This document shows positions 16,387 to 26,593 of a DNA stretch of 37,275 nucleotides, piece by piece; the first letter of the stretch is position 1; each line of letters opens with the position of its first letter. The notes below the pieces were generated by a model. The model was not told the origin of the DNA and ran no database searches. It saw only the letters and a program-made list of their open reading frames with translations. Source of the DNA: Cytophagaceae bacterium (GTDB taxonomy: Bacteria; Bacteroidota; Bacteroidia; Cytophagales; Cytophagaceae); the NCBI GenBank assembly GCA_025455005.1, contig JALONH010000026.1, positions 1-37,275 of the forward strand. The letters are read 5' to 3'. Made by a program: the position numbers and the translations under genes.

Positions 16387-19300
16387 ATGAGAAATGTAAC
16401 CACACCTTTAAGAGAAATAGTTTTAGTCTGTATTTTATTCTTGAGTATGGCGGTACAATCTAAAGCCGCGCTGGTAACCATACCGGACGCTAACTTTAGA
16501 GCTTACTTAAAACAACAATACCCGGGCTGCTTCTCCGGCGATTTAATGGAGACCACCTGTAGTGCAGTGGTGAATGCTATTGTATTAGATTGCTCTGGCA
16601 AATCAATTAGTAACTTAACAGGCATTAGTTATTTCATTAATCTTAAGGAATTGAATTGTTCATATAATCCATTAGCGAGTTTACCTTCCTTACCAACTTC
16701 ATTAACTCATCTAAGATGTTCATTTAATCAATTAACGAGTTTACCACCTTTACCTAATAGTTTAAAAGTTTTACATTGTTCAAACAATCAATTAACGAGT
16801 TTACCCACTTTACCTAATAGTTTAAAAGTTTTTTATTGTTCAAACAATCAATTAACGAGTTTACCCACTTTACCTACTTCATTAACTCATCTAGATTGTT
16901 TAAGTAATTCATTAACCATTTTGCCAACTTTACCTGTTTCATTGATATGGCTAGATTGTTCTCTTAATAGTTTAACGAGTTTACCACCTTTACCTAATAG
17001 TTTAGAAGTTTTATTTTGTTCAAACAATCAATTAACGAGTTTACCCACTTTACCTACTTCATTAACTCATCTATATTGTTTAAGTAATTCATTAACCATT
17101 TTGCCAACTTTACCTGTTTCATTGATACAACTAGATTGTTCTATTAATAGTTTAACGAGTTTACCCACTTTACCTACTTCATTAACTCATCTATATTGTT
17201 ATAGTAATTCATTAACCATTTTGCCAACTTTACCTGTTTCATTGATACAACTAGATTGTTATCTTAATAGTTTAACGAGTTTACCACCTTTACCTACTTC
17301 ATTAACTCTTCTATATTGTTTTAATAATTCATTAACCATTTTGCCAACTTTACCTGTCAATTTAGATGTTTTAAATTGTGCGAATAATCAAATAACGAGT
17401 TTACCCACACTACCTAATTCTTTATTAGAGATACGTTGTTTTAGTAATCCTTTATCTTCTTTACCTAATTTACCCACTGAACTAACTTATTTAATGATTA
17501 GTCCTAATCAAATCTCTTGTCTTCCGCCAAATAGACCGGAAGGCTTACAAATATATACTACTGAAGATGGTACTTCCCAAACACTCATTACATTACCGGA
17601 CTGTCCTCCATTATCTGTGACCAGTACCCAGGCATCAACATATTGTAGAAGTGCTGCTTTTAATATTTCGTATACGGTTCCAAGTCCTTATCCTCTAAAC
17701 AATATTTTCACTGCGGTATTGGTTCAACCTGCCAATCCCAATTTTACTCCTATCAACGTAGGATCAGTGGTTTCTTCTACTTCCGGTACTATTGCGGTTA
17801 CATTACCCTCCACAGTTACTACTGCCGGTGATTATGCACTCCTCGTCAGAGCGTCCAATGGTAGTCAATCACTACCCACAACTACCTTTGCTATCATTAA
17901 TCCCACCTCAGCACTTGCTATATCAGGACCTTCTTCTGTATGTCCTCAACAAAGTGGTATATCCTTTGGTTTACCTACCATCACCGGAGCCACTTACTCC
18001 TGGTCCATTCCTTCCGGAACTACCTTGGTTAGCGGGCAGGGTACTTCTACCATCAGCGTTAATTGGGGATCTTCTATTGGAAATATCTCCGGTCGACTAA
18101 ATTCTTCTTGTGGTACAGGTGTAAATAATACAAAACCCATCACCCTCCATCCAACTCCTAGAGTCACTATCCCCGTTAGTGGGCCTATTTCTGTTTGCGC
18201 TAATCAAACCTATACCTATTCTATTAATCCTATAGTAGGTGCTACGTACCAATGGATAGTACCTGCCTCGCTATCTCTTTTAAGTGGACAAGGCACATCT
18301 TCTATTTCGGTTCGCACCTCAACCGTAAGTGCTACTATTCAAATTATAGAAACCACTCCCTGTGGGGCATCTACCAGTACTTTAGCTCTAACCTTGCAAA
18401 CACCGCGGACAGGACTAACCATTACCGGAAATACATCCGTTTGTCCTTTGTCAACCGCTCTATCTTATTCTGTATCGAATGCTAATCCCATTGCTACTTA
18501 TGTATGGACTTTACCCACAGGGGCTTCTTTGGTTAGTGGTCAAAATTCATCCTCTATCGTGGTAAATTGGGGAACGGTAGCCGGGAATATTTCTGTAGTA
18601 GAAACAACGCTTTGTGGCTCTGCACCTGCCACGAACGTAGCGGTTTCTCTCAGACCCTCACCCAGAAATACACTTAGTATCTCCGGATCACTGACTAATT
18701 GTGCTAACACAACGTACACCTATACGGTTGCTTCTCCTATAGCAGGAGCTACATACACTTGGTCTACTAGCACAGGCAATACAGTCTTAACTCCTAATGG
18801 AACAAATTCTATTTCTGTTCGATGGGGTTCTACTTCCGGAACGGTAAGTGTTACAGAGGCCACTTCTTGCGGAACAGGTTCATTGAATTCATTAACCGTA
18901 GCGTTACTTCCTGCTCCAAATAATTCCTTATCTGTTGTTTCACCATCAAAGGTTTGTGCCAATTCTACAGGCAATCAATTTAGCGTAGCGAACGCATCTG
19001 CAAATGCATCATATGGATGGGTAGTACCATCGGGCTGTACAATTATTTCAGGTCAAGGTACATCAACTATTACGGTAAGTTGGAATGCACAATCAGGAGT
19101 GGTATCCGTTCGTGAACAAAACGTGTGTGGCATTGGATCTTTTGTAAATACAACAGTTAATTTGGTAAATGACTATACATTTGGTCCTGTAGAGCCGGTA
19201 TGTGGTAATATCTTTGCACTACCTATTTTAGTCAATAATAACTTTAGTGGTAGAGGTATTATTGGTATTGATTTTACGGTTTTTTATGATCCTGCTTTGT

Positions 19301-20907
19301 ATACACCTTCTACTTCTTCAAGAATAGGCTCTACGATTGGAGAGTATGGCGCAGTTACCATTAATACAGCCCAAGCTGGAAGAGTGATTATGAGTATTTA
19401 TTTGGTTAATGCCCCTGCGGGCACCTACTTTAATGGTGTGGGGGAAGTTATATGTTTGTGGTTTAATCCTACTGCTGCAGCTACGGCCGGTACCATTAGT
19501 AATTTTAGTATGAGTAATATTGAAGAAAGTACACCTGTGCAAACATTGGTAGCGTGTGCTGCACCAAGTTATTCTACAACAATAAAATCTGGCATACCGG
19601 CAAGAATTTCGTATCGATCCACAACCCTAAATATGTCATCTGTTGGTTCCGCACTTCCGATGGAAGTGATGGGTACTAATACAAACTGTTTACCTGTACA
19701 ACCCTCTATAACTCTTTATCCAAATAGTTCCGGCGTTTTCTCGTATGTATCTACCTACGGATCACAACTACAATTAAAAAGAGATATTAAAGGAGATATA
19801 CAAGTACCGACAATCCAATGTAGCAGTGTACAATCTGTCATTAATAGCTCCGATCGTCTTATTGCGGCGGATATCAGTACACAACGAATAGCCAATCCAT
19901 CTATATATGAATTATTATCGGCAGACGTTAATCTAGATGGAAAAGTAACAGCCGGAGATGTGTCTTTAATTTCTTCTCGATCCATCAATGCCAACAATTG
20001 CGAGTTTCCCCAAACGAATTATATATGGAATGGAACAGCTCTGGTTCCCGGACCTAATTATAAGCCTTCCAAAGATTGGATTTTTGTTACCGATGCTTTG
20101 TTGACGAGTCCTGCGTTTACAACCAACATAAGTAGAAACAATGTACCGCGTGTACCGGAATGTTTACCGGCTCCTACAGGTACTCCATCCTGCTCTACCG
20201 TTGCGAATGTCAATTACCGAGCTATTCTATTAGGGGATGTCAACGGTAGTTGGAATCCAACTTCTATCAACACCATGCGCCAACTTACATCACAAGCCTT
20301 ACTGTTAGATATGTCAACCGCGGTAGTAATGAATAACGGCAACTGGATGATACCGGTTCGTCCTATGGAAGAGCAGAGCTATCGCGGTTTGGACATTACC
20401 TTAGAAGAAGTACCCGGTACGGAAATTATTAGAATTCATAAAAATCCTCATCAAGAGCCCTATGGTTTGGAATATCATCTGATAGAACAAAAGCGCTTGA
20501 TGTTAACCGCATATTCGGAGACAACACTAGATGCTCAACAAGCGGCTTTTTATTTGGAAGTCAGCTCAGCTGGATTAAGTCCCTCCTTATTTACGCATAC
20601 GGCAGCGTATATCGACGGAGAAGAAGTGGAAATAAGTTATCAATCCTCTGTTGCCGGTTCTAATACAAGTATTGATATCCACGTGTTCCCTAATCCAACG
20701 GACGGCAAAGAGCTGACAATGTTGGTAGAAGACAGCAAAGAAGCAGTGACCGTGCGTATCTTGTATACGGATGGCAGAATATATAAAGAACTGAACGTTC
20801 CCACCCGACAAGAATATAGTTTTGCCTTGGGATTAACGGCGGGCATTTATTTAATTTCCATCGAAACGAGTAAGGGAACAGAAATGAGAAAATTAGTAGT
20901 ACAATAA
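16387..20907 (+). CDS. LPX leucine-rich-repeat / PKD / cohesin-like / dockerin-like protein, T9SS type A
   Basis: 1506 residues from the ATG at 16387. A TTG five codons upstream is possible but adds nothing. Signal peptide about 1-27 (ending QSKAA). Residues about 95-380 are LRRs of exactly 20 residues, pattern LTSLPTLPTSLTHLDCLSNS, the LPX subtype known from YopM-like proteins, with a Cys in almost every repeat. Residues about 505-930 contain five PKD-like modules, each opening SGPSSVC-like and containing a YSWSIPSG-like strand. About 930-1080 resembles a cohesin domain (FTVFYDPALY). About 1177-1201 is a dockerin-type calcium loop, ADVNLDGKVTAGDVSLI, with a partial second copy (LLGDVNGSWNP) about 100 residues on. 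The end (VFPNPTDGK to KLVVQ, about 1434-1506) is a type A sorting domain. Probably a cell-surface binding protein; the partner is unknown. An intrinsic terminator follows. Confidence 0.85.
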   Translation: MRNVTTPLREIVLVCILFLSMAVQSKAALVTIPDANFRAYLKQQYPGCFSGDLMETTCSAVVNAIVLDCSGKSISNLTGISYFINLKELNCSYNPLASLPSLPTSLTHLRCSFNQLTSLPPLPNSLKVLHCSNNQLTSLPTLPNSLKVFYCSNNQLTSLPTLPTSLTHLDCLSNSLTILPTLPVSLIWLDCSLNSLTSLPPLPNSLEVLFCSNNQLTSLPTLPTSLTHLYCLSNSLTILPTLPVSLIQLDCSINSLTSLPTLPTSLTHLYCYSNSLTILPTLPVSLIQLDCYLNSLTSLPPLPTSLTLLYCFNNSLTILPTLPVNLDVLNCANNQITSLPTLPNSLLEIRCFSNPLSSLPNLPTELTYLMISPNQISCLPPNRPEGLQIYTTEDGTSQTLITLPDCPPLSVTSTQASTYCRSAAFNISYTVPSPYPLNNIFTAVLVQPANPNFTPINVGSVVSSTSGTIAVTLPSTVTTAGDYALLVRASNGSQSLPTTTFAIINPTSALAISGPSSVCPQQSGISFGLPTITGATYSWSIPSGTTLVSGQGTSTISVNWGSSIGNISGRLNSSCGTGVNNTKPITLHPTPRVTIPVSGPISVCANQTYTYSINPIVGATYQWIVPASLSLLSGQGTSSISVRTSTVSATIQIIETTPCGASTSTLALTLQTPRTGLTITGNTSVCPLSTALSYSVSNANPIATYVWTLPTGASLVSGQNSSSIVVNWGTVAGNISVVETTLCGSAPATNVAVSLRPSPRNTLSISGSLTNCANTTYTYTVASPIAGATYTWSTSTGNTVLTPNGTNSISVRWGSTSGTVSVTEATSCGTGSLNSLTVALLPAPNNSLSVVSPSKVCANSTGNQFSVANASANASYGWVVPSGCTIISGQGTSTITVSWNAQSGVVSVREQNVCGIGSFVNTTVNLVNDYTFGPVEPVCGNIFALPILVNNNFSGRGIIGIDFTVFYDPALYTPSTSSRIGSTIGEYGAVTINTAQAGRVIMSIYLVNAPAGTYFNGVGEVICLWFNPTAAATAGTISNFSMSNIEESTPVQTLVACAAPSYSTTIKSGIPARISYRSTTLNMSSVGSALPMEVMGTNTNCLPVQPSITLYPNSSGVFSYVSTYGSQLQLKRDIKGDIQVPTIQCSSVQSVINSSDRLIAADISTQRIANPSIYELLSADVNLDGKVTAGDVSLISSRSINANNCEFPQTNYIWNGTALVPGPNYKPSKDWIFVTDALLTSPAFTTNISRNNVPRVPECLPAPTGTPSCSTVANVNYRAILLGDVNGSWNPTSINTMRQLTSQALLLDMSTAVVMNNGNWMIPVRPMEEQSYRGLDITLEEVPGTEIIRIHKNPHQEPYGLEYHLIEQKRLMLTAYSETTLDAQQAAFYLEVSSAGLSPSLFTHTAAYIDGEEVEISYQSSVAGSNTSIDIHVFPNPTDGKELTMLVEDSKEAVTVRILYTDGRIYKELNVPTRQEYSFALGLTAGIYLISIETSKGTEMRKLVVQ
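16681..17520 (+). repeat. Fourteen tandem 60-bp coding repeats (LRR units)
   Basis: Fourteen consecutive 60-bp units, in frame, each encoding one 20-residue LRR. Two unit types alternate over 16861-17280 (ending AACGAGT or AACCATT), making a 120-bp higher-order repeat: the blocks 16861-16980, 17041-17160 and 17161-17280 are nearly identical in DNA, including synonymous positions. This implies recent duplication or homogenisation and a likely variable copy number between strains. Confidence 0.9.
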
Positions 20908-20926
20908 TTCCATTTATGGAAAAGAG

Positions 20927-20958
20927 AAAGCCGATAGCAAGAACTATCGGCTTTTTTT
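20927..20958 (+). terminator. Intrinsic terminator after the LRR gene
   Basis: The perfect 8-bp stem GCCGATAG / CTATCGGC (20930-20937 with 20944-20951) has a 6-nt loop, is followed by seven T residues, and starts about 20 nt after the stop at 20907. Confidence 0.92.
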
Positions 20959-21030
20959 GTTAAAAAATATCCCTTAACTTTAACTTACTCTTTTTCAGAG
21001 ACTATACCGTTTTATGTTAATTTGTGTTTT

Positions 21031-24000
21031 ATGATATTGAGAAAATTAACCCTTGTTGCCATCATATTATTTTTATTTCAAACCTTAAGAGCGCAAGTAA
21101 TAGTTGTTCAAGGAATCACACCATTACCTACACCTTACACTACTATTCAGGCTGCATTTAACAGTTTACCCACAACTACTACAAATAATTACACCATTTT
21201 GATTGCAAGTAATTATGATTCTAATAATGAAGCAACATCCGGTGTACTTCTATCAAATAAAACCTTTAACTCCTTAACCATACGTCCGGCGAATAATGTA
21301 ACTACAGTTATTAACTTTAGCAAAACGGTGTCCAATGCTTTTTTTAACTTAAGCAATGTAAGTAAAGTAACCATAGATGGAAGAATATCGATAAATAATA
21401 ATACGTCAAGATTCAATTTCAACTCAACCAATATAGTTTCAAAATCAGTAGAAATTACAAATGGATCATCTAATAATGTGATTCAATACTGTACTTTTAA
21501 TAGTAGTAATAATACAACAAGCTCCGGTATAATTAATATATCGGGAGGAAACAATAACGATAATATTATTAGTAATAATTCTTTTACTGGTACTGACTTA
21601 AATTTTGCTATTTACCACTCCTCAACAGGAAGCGCAAACCGAACAGAAATAAGTAATAATAGATTTAATAACATTAGACTTTCGGCGATCTATGCAGCTA
21701 ATGCTACCAACGGTGTTAACTCATGGACGGTGAAAGGGAATAGTTTTTTTGCATCAGCAACTATGAATTATTTATCAAGCGCTGCTTTAGTGCATTTTGT
21801 AAATGCCAAGGATATTAAAATAGACAGTAATTTTTTTGGTGGTAGTTCCGCTTATTGTGGCAATCAAATTTATAGAGCTCAATTATCGAATACGAATAAT
21901 AATATTGCAAATGAGTTTAGATGCATACTATTTGAAAATAGTATTTCAGGAACAGCCTCACGAATAACAAAAAATCGGTTTAGTAACTTTGAGTATACCT
22001 CTAGTAGTACTAATCAAATAGGTGTAAAAATGATTTCAATTTCAGGAAAAGGATCTTTTGATATTGGAGCAGAAAATGAAAAAAACCTATTTGGAAATGT
22101 GGCCAACTCGTCTTTGATATTTAATATAAAAGATAATTCTAAAGTAGTCTTAATAGATAACTCCACTTCTGGTACGGTTAATATTGCCTATAATGAATTT
22201 AAAAAACTTTTATTTAATGATTGCATTTTTTCGTTTATTGAAAATAACGGAACTGCCGGAATTACCAACATCAACAATAATATATTTAATGATCTTTCTA
22301 AAGGAGTAGAAACGAATAACGCTTTAACAAATAAATCCAGAAATGTTGTTTTAAGTTCCACTACAAGTACAGTGACTATTAATAATAATAGTGTAGGTGG
22401 CACCTATGCCATTGATGCTCTACTAACTATTTTTAATTTAATTAAGGCAGGTAATGTAAATGTTATCGATAATAATTTTGATCAATTATCGAATGAAGTT
22501 TTAACAAATCAAGATTTAAGACATATTCATGTAAGGAATAGTAGCGGAACTGTAAGAATAGAGAAAAATAGAATTATCAATGTAAGGATAGAAACGGGTA
22601 GTTATAAAGGAATAATTGTAGATACAGCTAATCAAGTTTATATAAATGAAAATATTTTTGGAGGTAACAATATAGGATTACAAAACGCTAAATGCACAAT
22701 TTTAGACATAACAGCCTTCAATACCAATACAACCAATACAAGTGTATTTATACAAGACAATATCGTTTCTTCAATTAATGCTTTCTCTAATTTACCGGCT
22801 GCATCATCCGATGATACTTTAATTATTGTAAGAGCTCGATCATCCATAAAATCGAATGTAATTAAAGATATAAAATCATTTAGGGCTATTCTTACTTATT
22901 ATCTTACGGCTGGTGTAGAGTTTTCTTCCAATAGTACAAGTAATATTGATACAGATGAAGAAGAACATACAGATTTATGTATTAAAAACGATAATGGAGC
23001 AAACCAGCCTATTTTAATTAAAGACAATTCTTTTTATCATTCGAGTACTAAGTTAATATTTAATGGTGAAGTAAGAGTGATAAAAGTTGTATTACAAAAA
23101 CAACCCTCATCATTAAATATTGTCAATAACCTAATTGATTTTACCAGAAAGAAAAATTCAATTTTGATAGGTATGGAGATAGAAAATATGCTATCAACAG
23201 TATCCGTATTAAATGTATATTTTAATACAATTCAACTGAAACAGGATGTTTCAGGAACTGTAACTCAAGGAAGTGCTTGCATTAAGGTATCGAATTTGAT
23301 AAATGCAGTAGTAAAAAATAATATCTTTCAAAATCTATGTTCTTCAACTTCTCCTACTAATTGCGTTGCGGAAGACTATTTTGCATTAGCTCCAAGTTCT
23401 GCTACTACTTTAAATTCAAGTTTTAATTACTTATTTGTCAGTTCAGGAAATTATGTGATTCGAAGCGGGCAGTCAACGGCTATTAATTTTCAAACTTGGA
23501 GTCAAGGTAAAAATGTATTAGGTGGCGATGTAAGTGTGGCTATTCAAGAAGGAACAGGAATGATCACCTCTTACTTTGCGGGAGGTGGAAAGGCTGAACC
23601 GGTATCCGTAATTACTACCGACCGCCTAGGTGCTGCCCGAAGCGCTACTGCTCCGTGGATGGGTTGTTATGAAGGATATCAAACGATTGTAGGGAAGCTT
23701 TCTACCTATGGATATTGTATAGGCGCAACCATGGTAGTACCTTTCTCTTCCGCAGGCGTATATCCTACAACACCGCCCACTACCTTCCGTGTGGAGCTTT
23801 CTGACGCGTCGGGAGCTTTTCTAGCATCACCTCAATACATAACAGGAAGTGCCAGCATCACTTCAGGAAGTATTACGTGCACTTTAAATGTATCTGGTTT
23901 AACTCCCGGATCCGGCTATAGAATAAGGGTGGTCAGCGGAACAGCGGGAGAAGTATCTGAAATCATAGGGGATAATATTTCTATTGGTAATTCTCCTACA

Positions 24001-25692
24001 ACTCCTACTCTTATAAACGATCAAGTATGTACAAATAATGCCATCTCTCTTTTTTTGCCTCCTAACCAGTCCTATGCATGGTCGAGAAACGATGTAGCGG
24101 GAATTAAACCGGATAAATTAATAGATAGTTTGAAAACGGCACCTGCACCTGGTGTTACATTTAAGGACTCTTTGGTGTTAAATGCAACCACCTCTTCGGC
24201 TACAACAACGTATACAATTACCCCTTACAGCAATGGTTGTAAAGGTAGCAGTGTGAACTTCACTCGTACCGTAATACGCAAACAGTTTACTCCCGCTTCT
24301 TTACCTGATGGATTTGTGGACGTACAATACAACGGTCCGCCCGTACTACTTAATAATACATCTATACCAGCCAATAATATTACCTACTCCGGAACTACAC
24401 CTCCGGGGATTACGGCTAAGAACGGTATATTATCAGGCACTCCTACCAAAAGAGGCACCTATACATTTGACATAATAGTTAGCGAGTCAGGTTGTATTTC
24501 CCAACGCTCTTACTCCATCGTCATCCGTGAGTTATTCAATGCTAATTTAGATTTCACTCCCGTACTGGTTGCCAAAAGTTACGGTGATGATCCCTTTACT
24601 ATACCCATCAATTCCCGCAGTAATGCCCCCATCACTTACAGTATAGAAGCCAATACAGCGGCCACCATTGATGCTACTTCAGGTAGAGTGACCATCTTAA
24701 ATGCACTGCCTAATGTTACGTCTTCCATATGGGTATATGCCAGTCAACCGGCAACTGCAGTTTTTGCTTCGGCTAAAGACTCCGTTCGTCTCTTTATCTC
24801 CAGAGCCAAACCAAGACTTCGCTTGATTTCAGGAAATACGTATTCTCTAGGTAATCCCGATCGATTGATTTATTTTATTTCTAAAGATTACCCAACAACT
24901 ACTGCGCCGGCAGAACCTATTCAATCCGATCAGCCATCCATTGCGCTCGTATCCGCCGATGCTGATTCTATATATCCATTAGCACTGGGAACCTTTAACG
25001 TATTATTCTCCTTTCCGGCAACTACCAATCATTTTGCCTTTGATACGGTCATCGCTTTCAAGGTCATAGAATTACCTATTCCGCCGATTGCTGTGAATGA
25101 TACCATTATAGTGATACGTAATCCGGATAAAACCTTTACGGTTGACACGATTAATATACTCGCTAATGATACGTCTAAAACCGGTCTTATCATTACTAAA
25201 CTTACCGATATCGATGAGACGAACATTGGTTCTCAATATCTGTACTATAAACCTTCTATAGGGACCTTCCAGTATGACACCCTAAACGGAAACCTCATCA
25301 TGAATCCGTACACCGGATTACAAGGAACTACTCTTATCAACTATACTCTTGTAGACGAAGATGGACTTTCCTCCGCACCGGCTCAAATCATCATCATCGT
25401 AGAAGACCTCGCTGAAACACCGCCCCTACAGGCAAACGAAGTCATGACGCCTAACGGTGATGGTCAAAATGATGCCCTCGTCGTCGGATACACCGACGTC
25501 TCTCAACCGAATAGTATTCTTATCTACGATATCGCCGGCAATACTTTGTACGAAAAAGAAAATTATCGGAACGACTGGACCGGCCTCGACAACAAAGGCA
25601 ATCCGCTCGAAGCCGGGGTCTATTATTACGTGTTTAAAGAATCATCCGGAACGCAACGCGAACTCACAGGTTATATTAAAATTAGACGATAA
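21031..25692 (+). CDS. Giant beta-helix surface protein with T9SS type B (CHU_C) sorting domain
   Basis: 1553 residues from the ATG at 21031; a TTG three codons upstream is unnecessary. Signal peptide about 1-22 (ending LRAQ). Residues about 25-830 are Asn/Ser/Thr-rich parallel beta-helix (PbH1-type) rungs with recurrent NNxF, ISNNSF and IENNG-like turns, the fold of pectate-lyase-like proteins; no catalytic residues could be assigned. After that come Fn3/Ig-like modules, a putative-Ig segment (ITYSGTTPPGITAKNGILSG), and a cadherin-like tandem module with ILANDTSKTG (about 1350-1460). The last 86 residues (1468-1553) are a type B sorting domain: MTPNGDGQNDAL, ILIYDIAGNTLYEK, GVYYYVF. It heads a three-gene operon with PorP/SprF 11 nt downstream and a TPR-CHAT gene 11 nt after that, and is the presumed cargo of that module. 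Confidence 0.85.
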   Translation: MILRKLTLVAIILFLFQTLRAQVIVVQGITPLPTPYTTIQAAFNSLPTTTTNNYTILIASNYDSNNEATSGVLLSNKTFNSLTIRPANNVTTVINFSKTVSNAFFNLSNVSKVTIDGRISINNNTSRFNFNSTNIVSKSVEITNGSSNNVIQYCTFNSSNNTTSSGIINISGGNNNDNIISNNSFTGTDLNFAIYHSSTGSANRTEISNNRFNNIRLSAIYAANATNGVNSWTVKGNSFFASATMNYLSSAALVHFVNAKDIKIDSNFFGGSSAYCGNQIYRAQLSNTNNNIANEFRCILFENSISGTASRITKNRFSNFEYTSSSTNQIGVKMISISGKGSFDIGAENEKNLFGNVANSSLIFNIKDNSKVVLIDNSTSGTVNIAYNEFKKLLFNDCIFSFIENNGTAGITNINNNIFNDLSKGVETNNALTNKSRNVVLSSTTSTVTINNNSVGGTYAIDALLTIFNLIKAGNVNVIDNNFDQLSNEVLTNQDLRHIHVRNSSGTVRIEKNRIINVRIETGSYKGIIVDTANQVYINENIFGGNNIGLQNAKCTILDITAFNTNTTNTSVFIQDNIVSSINAFSNLPAASSDDTLIIVRARSSIKSNVIKDIKSFRAILTYYLTAGVEFSSNSTSNIDTDEEEHTDLCIKNDNGANQPILIKDNSFYHSSTKLIFNGEVRVIKVVLQKQPSSLNIVNNLIDFTRKKNSILIGMEIENMLSTVSVLNVYFNTIQLKQDVSGTVTQGSACIKVSNLINAVVKNNIFQNLCSSTSPTNCVAEDYFALAPSSATTLNSSFNYLFVSSGNYVIRSGQSTAINFQTWSQGKNVLGGDVSVAIQEGTGMITSYFAGGGKAEPVSVITTDRLGAARSATAPWMGCYEGYQTIVGKLSTYGYCIGATMVVPFSSAGVYPTTPPTTFRVELSDASGAFLASPQYITGSASITSGSITCTLNVSGLTPGSGYRIRVVSGTAGEVSEIIGDNISIGNSPTTPTLINDQVCTNNAISLFLPPNQSYAWSRNDVAGIKPDKLIDSLKTAPAPGVTFKDSLVLNATTSSATTTYTITPYSNGCKGSSVNFTRTVIRKQFTPASLPDGFVDVQYNGPPVLLNNTSIPANNITYSGTTPPGITAKNGILSGTPTKRGTYTFDIIVSESGCISQRSYSIVIRELFNANLDFTPVLVAKSYGDDPFTIPINSRSNAPITYSIEANTAATIDATSGRVTILNALPNVTSSIWVYASQPATAVFASAKDSVRLFISRAKPRLRLISGNTYSLGNPDRLIYFISKDYPTTTAPAEPIQSDQPSIALVSADADSIYPLALGTFNVLFSFPATTNHFAFDTVIAFKVIELPIPPIAVNDTIIVIRNPDKTFTVDTINILANDTSKTGLIITKLTDIDETNIGSQYLYYKPSIGTFQYDTLNGNLIMNPYTGLQGTTLINYTLVDEDGLSSAPAQIIIIVEDLAETPPLQANEVMTPNGDGQNDALVVGYTDVSQPNSILIYDIAGNTLYEKENYRNDWTGLDNKGNPLEAGVYYYVFKESSGTQRELTGYIKIRR

Positions 25693-25703
25693 GTAAAGGA
25701 ATT

Positions 25704-26582
25704 ATGTGGAATCGTTTTTTATTCTTGGTAGCACTTCTTCCTTTCCTGTCGAAGGCACAGATATATCCTACTATAGGACAGTTTCATCAAGCAGCCTTGT
25801 ATTACAATCCGGGGTATGCCGGAAGTGCCACTAACCTGCGAGCGGTTGGAATCCACCGGTCGCAATGGGCCAAACTACCCGGCGCTCCCAATACGCAATT
25901 CGTAGCAATCGATCTTCCCCTTGGTAAAAAAGTGGGAGGGGGTGCATTGGTGCACCGTCATCAAATAGCGGACACTTGGCAAATTGGTTTAGCTGCGAAT
26001 GCCAGTTATCGTATTAACGTAGGTCGCGAAACCTTTGTACAATTAGGTCTTAAAGCCGGCTTGTATCAAGTGGATTTTAGTTTCTCTAACGATTTTCGTT
26101 GGGACGAAAACGACGCCTATCTTGTACCGAACGCCGGAAGAGGAATGCTGGCCACTATTGGAACAGGTGCCTATTTTAAAAAGAAAAGTTTCTATGCCGG
26201 CATAGGCATTCCGGATTTAGTAGTAGTAGATCCTAACAAACTATATGTAGACGCCACTACGAATAAGTCCTTACTAAAACGAAACATCTTCTTTCATTCC
26301 GGTATAAAAATAAACATCTCGGAATTTATTGCCATTGAACCTCATATCTTATTACGTTATTACCCCACTCGCCCGTTAAATTACTATGCTAACCTGAGTG
26401 TTATATTTAATCAAACCTTTACCGCCGGGATAGGCTTTGTCTTTCCTAAAGGCTTGGCGCTTTACACTTATGTCAATGTGAGCCCAAAATTAATATTAGG
26501 CTACCGGTATGAAATTAGTGCGAACACATTCGGTATTCAAAGTTATGGTACAAATGAAATCTTAATTCGCTACGGCTTTTAA
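25704..26582 (+). CDS. PorP/SprF-family T9SS outer-membrane protein (paralogue 2)
   Basis: 292 residues with a signal peptide ending in LSKAQ. The family block is clear: ALYYNPGYAGSATNLRAV, then GIHRSQWAKLPGAPNTQFVA, with later barrel strands such as FVQLGLKAGLYQVDFSF and a C-terminal strand ending IRYGF (terminal aromatic). It is separated by 11 nt from both the upstream beta-helix type B gene and the downstream TPR-CHAT gene, so co-transcription and probably coupled translation are expected. The inferred role is the outer-membrane partner for exporting or holding the type B cargo, as SprF does for SprB. It clearly differs in sequence from the PorP/SprF at 10565-11458, which fits one partner per cargo. 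Confidence 0.92.
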   Translation: MWNRFLFLVALLPFLSKAQIYPTIGQFHQAALYYNPGYAGSATNLRAVGIHRSQWAKLPGAPNTQFVAIDLPLGKKVGGGALVHRHQIADTWQIGLAANASYRINVGRETFVQLGLKAGLYQVDFSFSNDFRWDENDAYLVPNAGRGMLATIGTGAYFKKKSFYAGIGIPDLVVVDPNKLYVDATTNKSLLKRNIFFHSGIKINISEFIAIEPHILLRYYPTRPLNYYANLSVIFNQTFTAGIGFVFPKGLALYTYVNVSPKLILGYRYEISANTFGIQSYGTNEILIRYGF

Positions 26583-26593
26583 CCCTACAGAAC

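Noticed and set aside
21213-23000. Several minus-strand open frames within the beta-helix gene
   Set aside because: Shadows of an Asn/Ser/Thr-rich coding sequence; hydrophobic low-complexity peptides with no start context.
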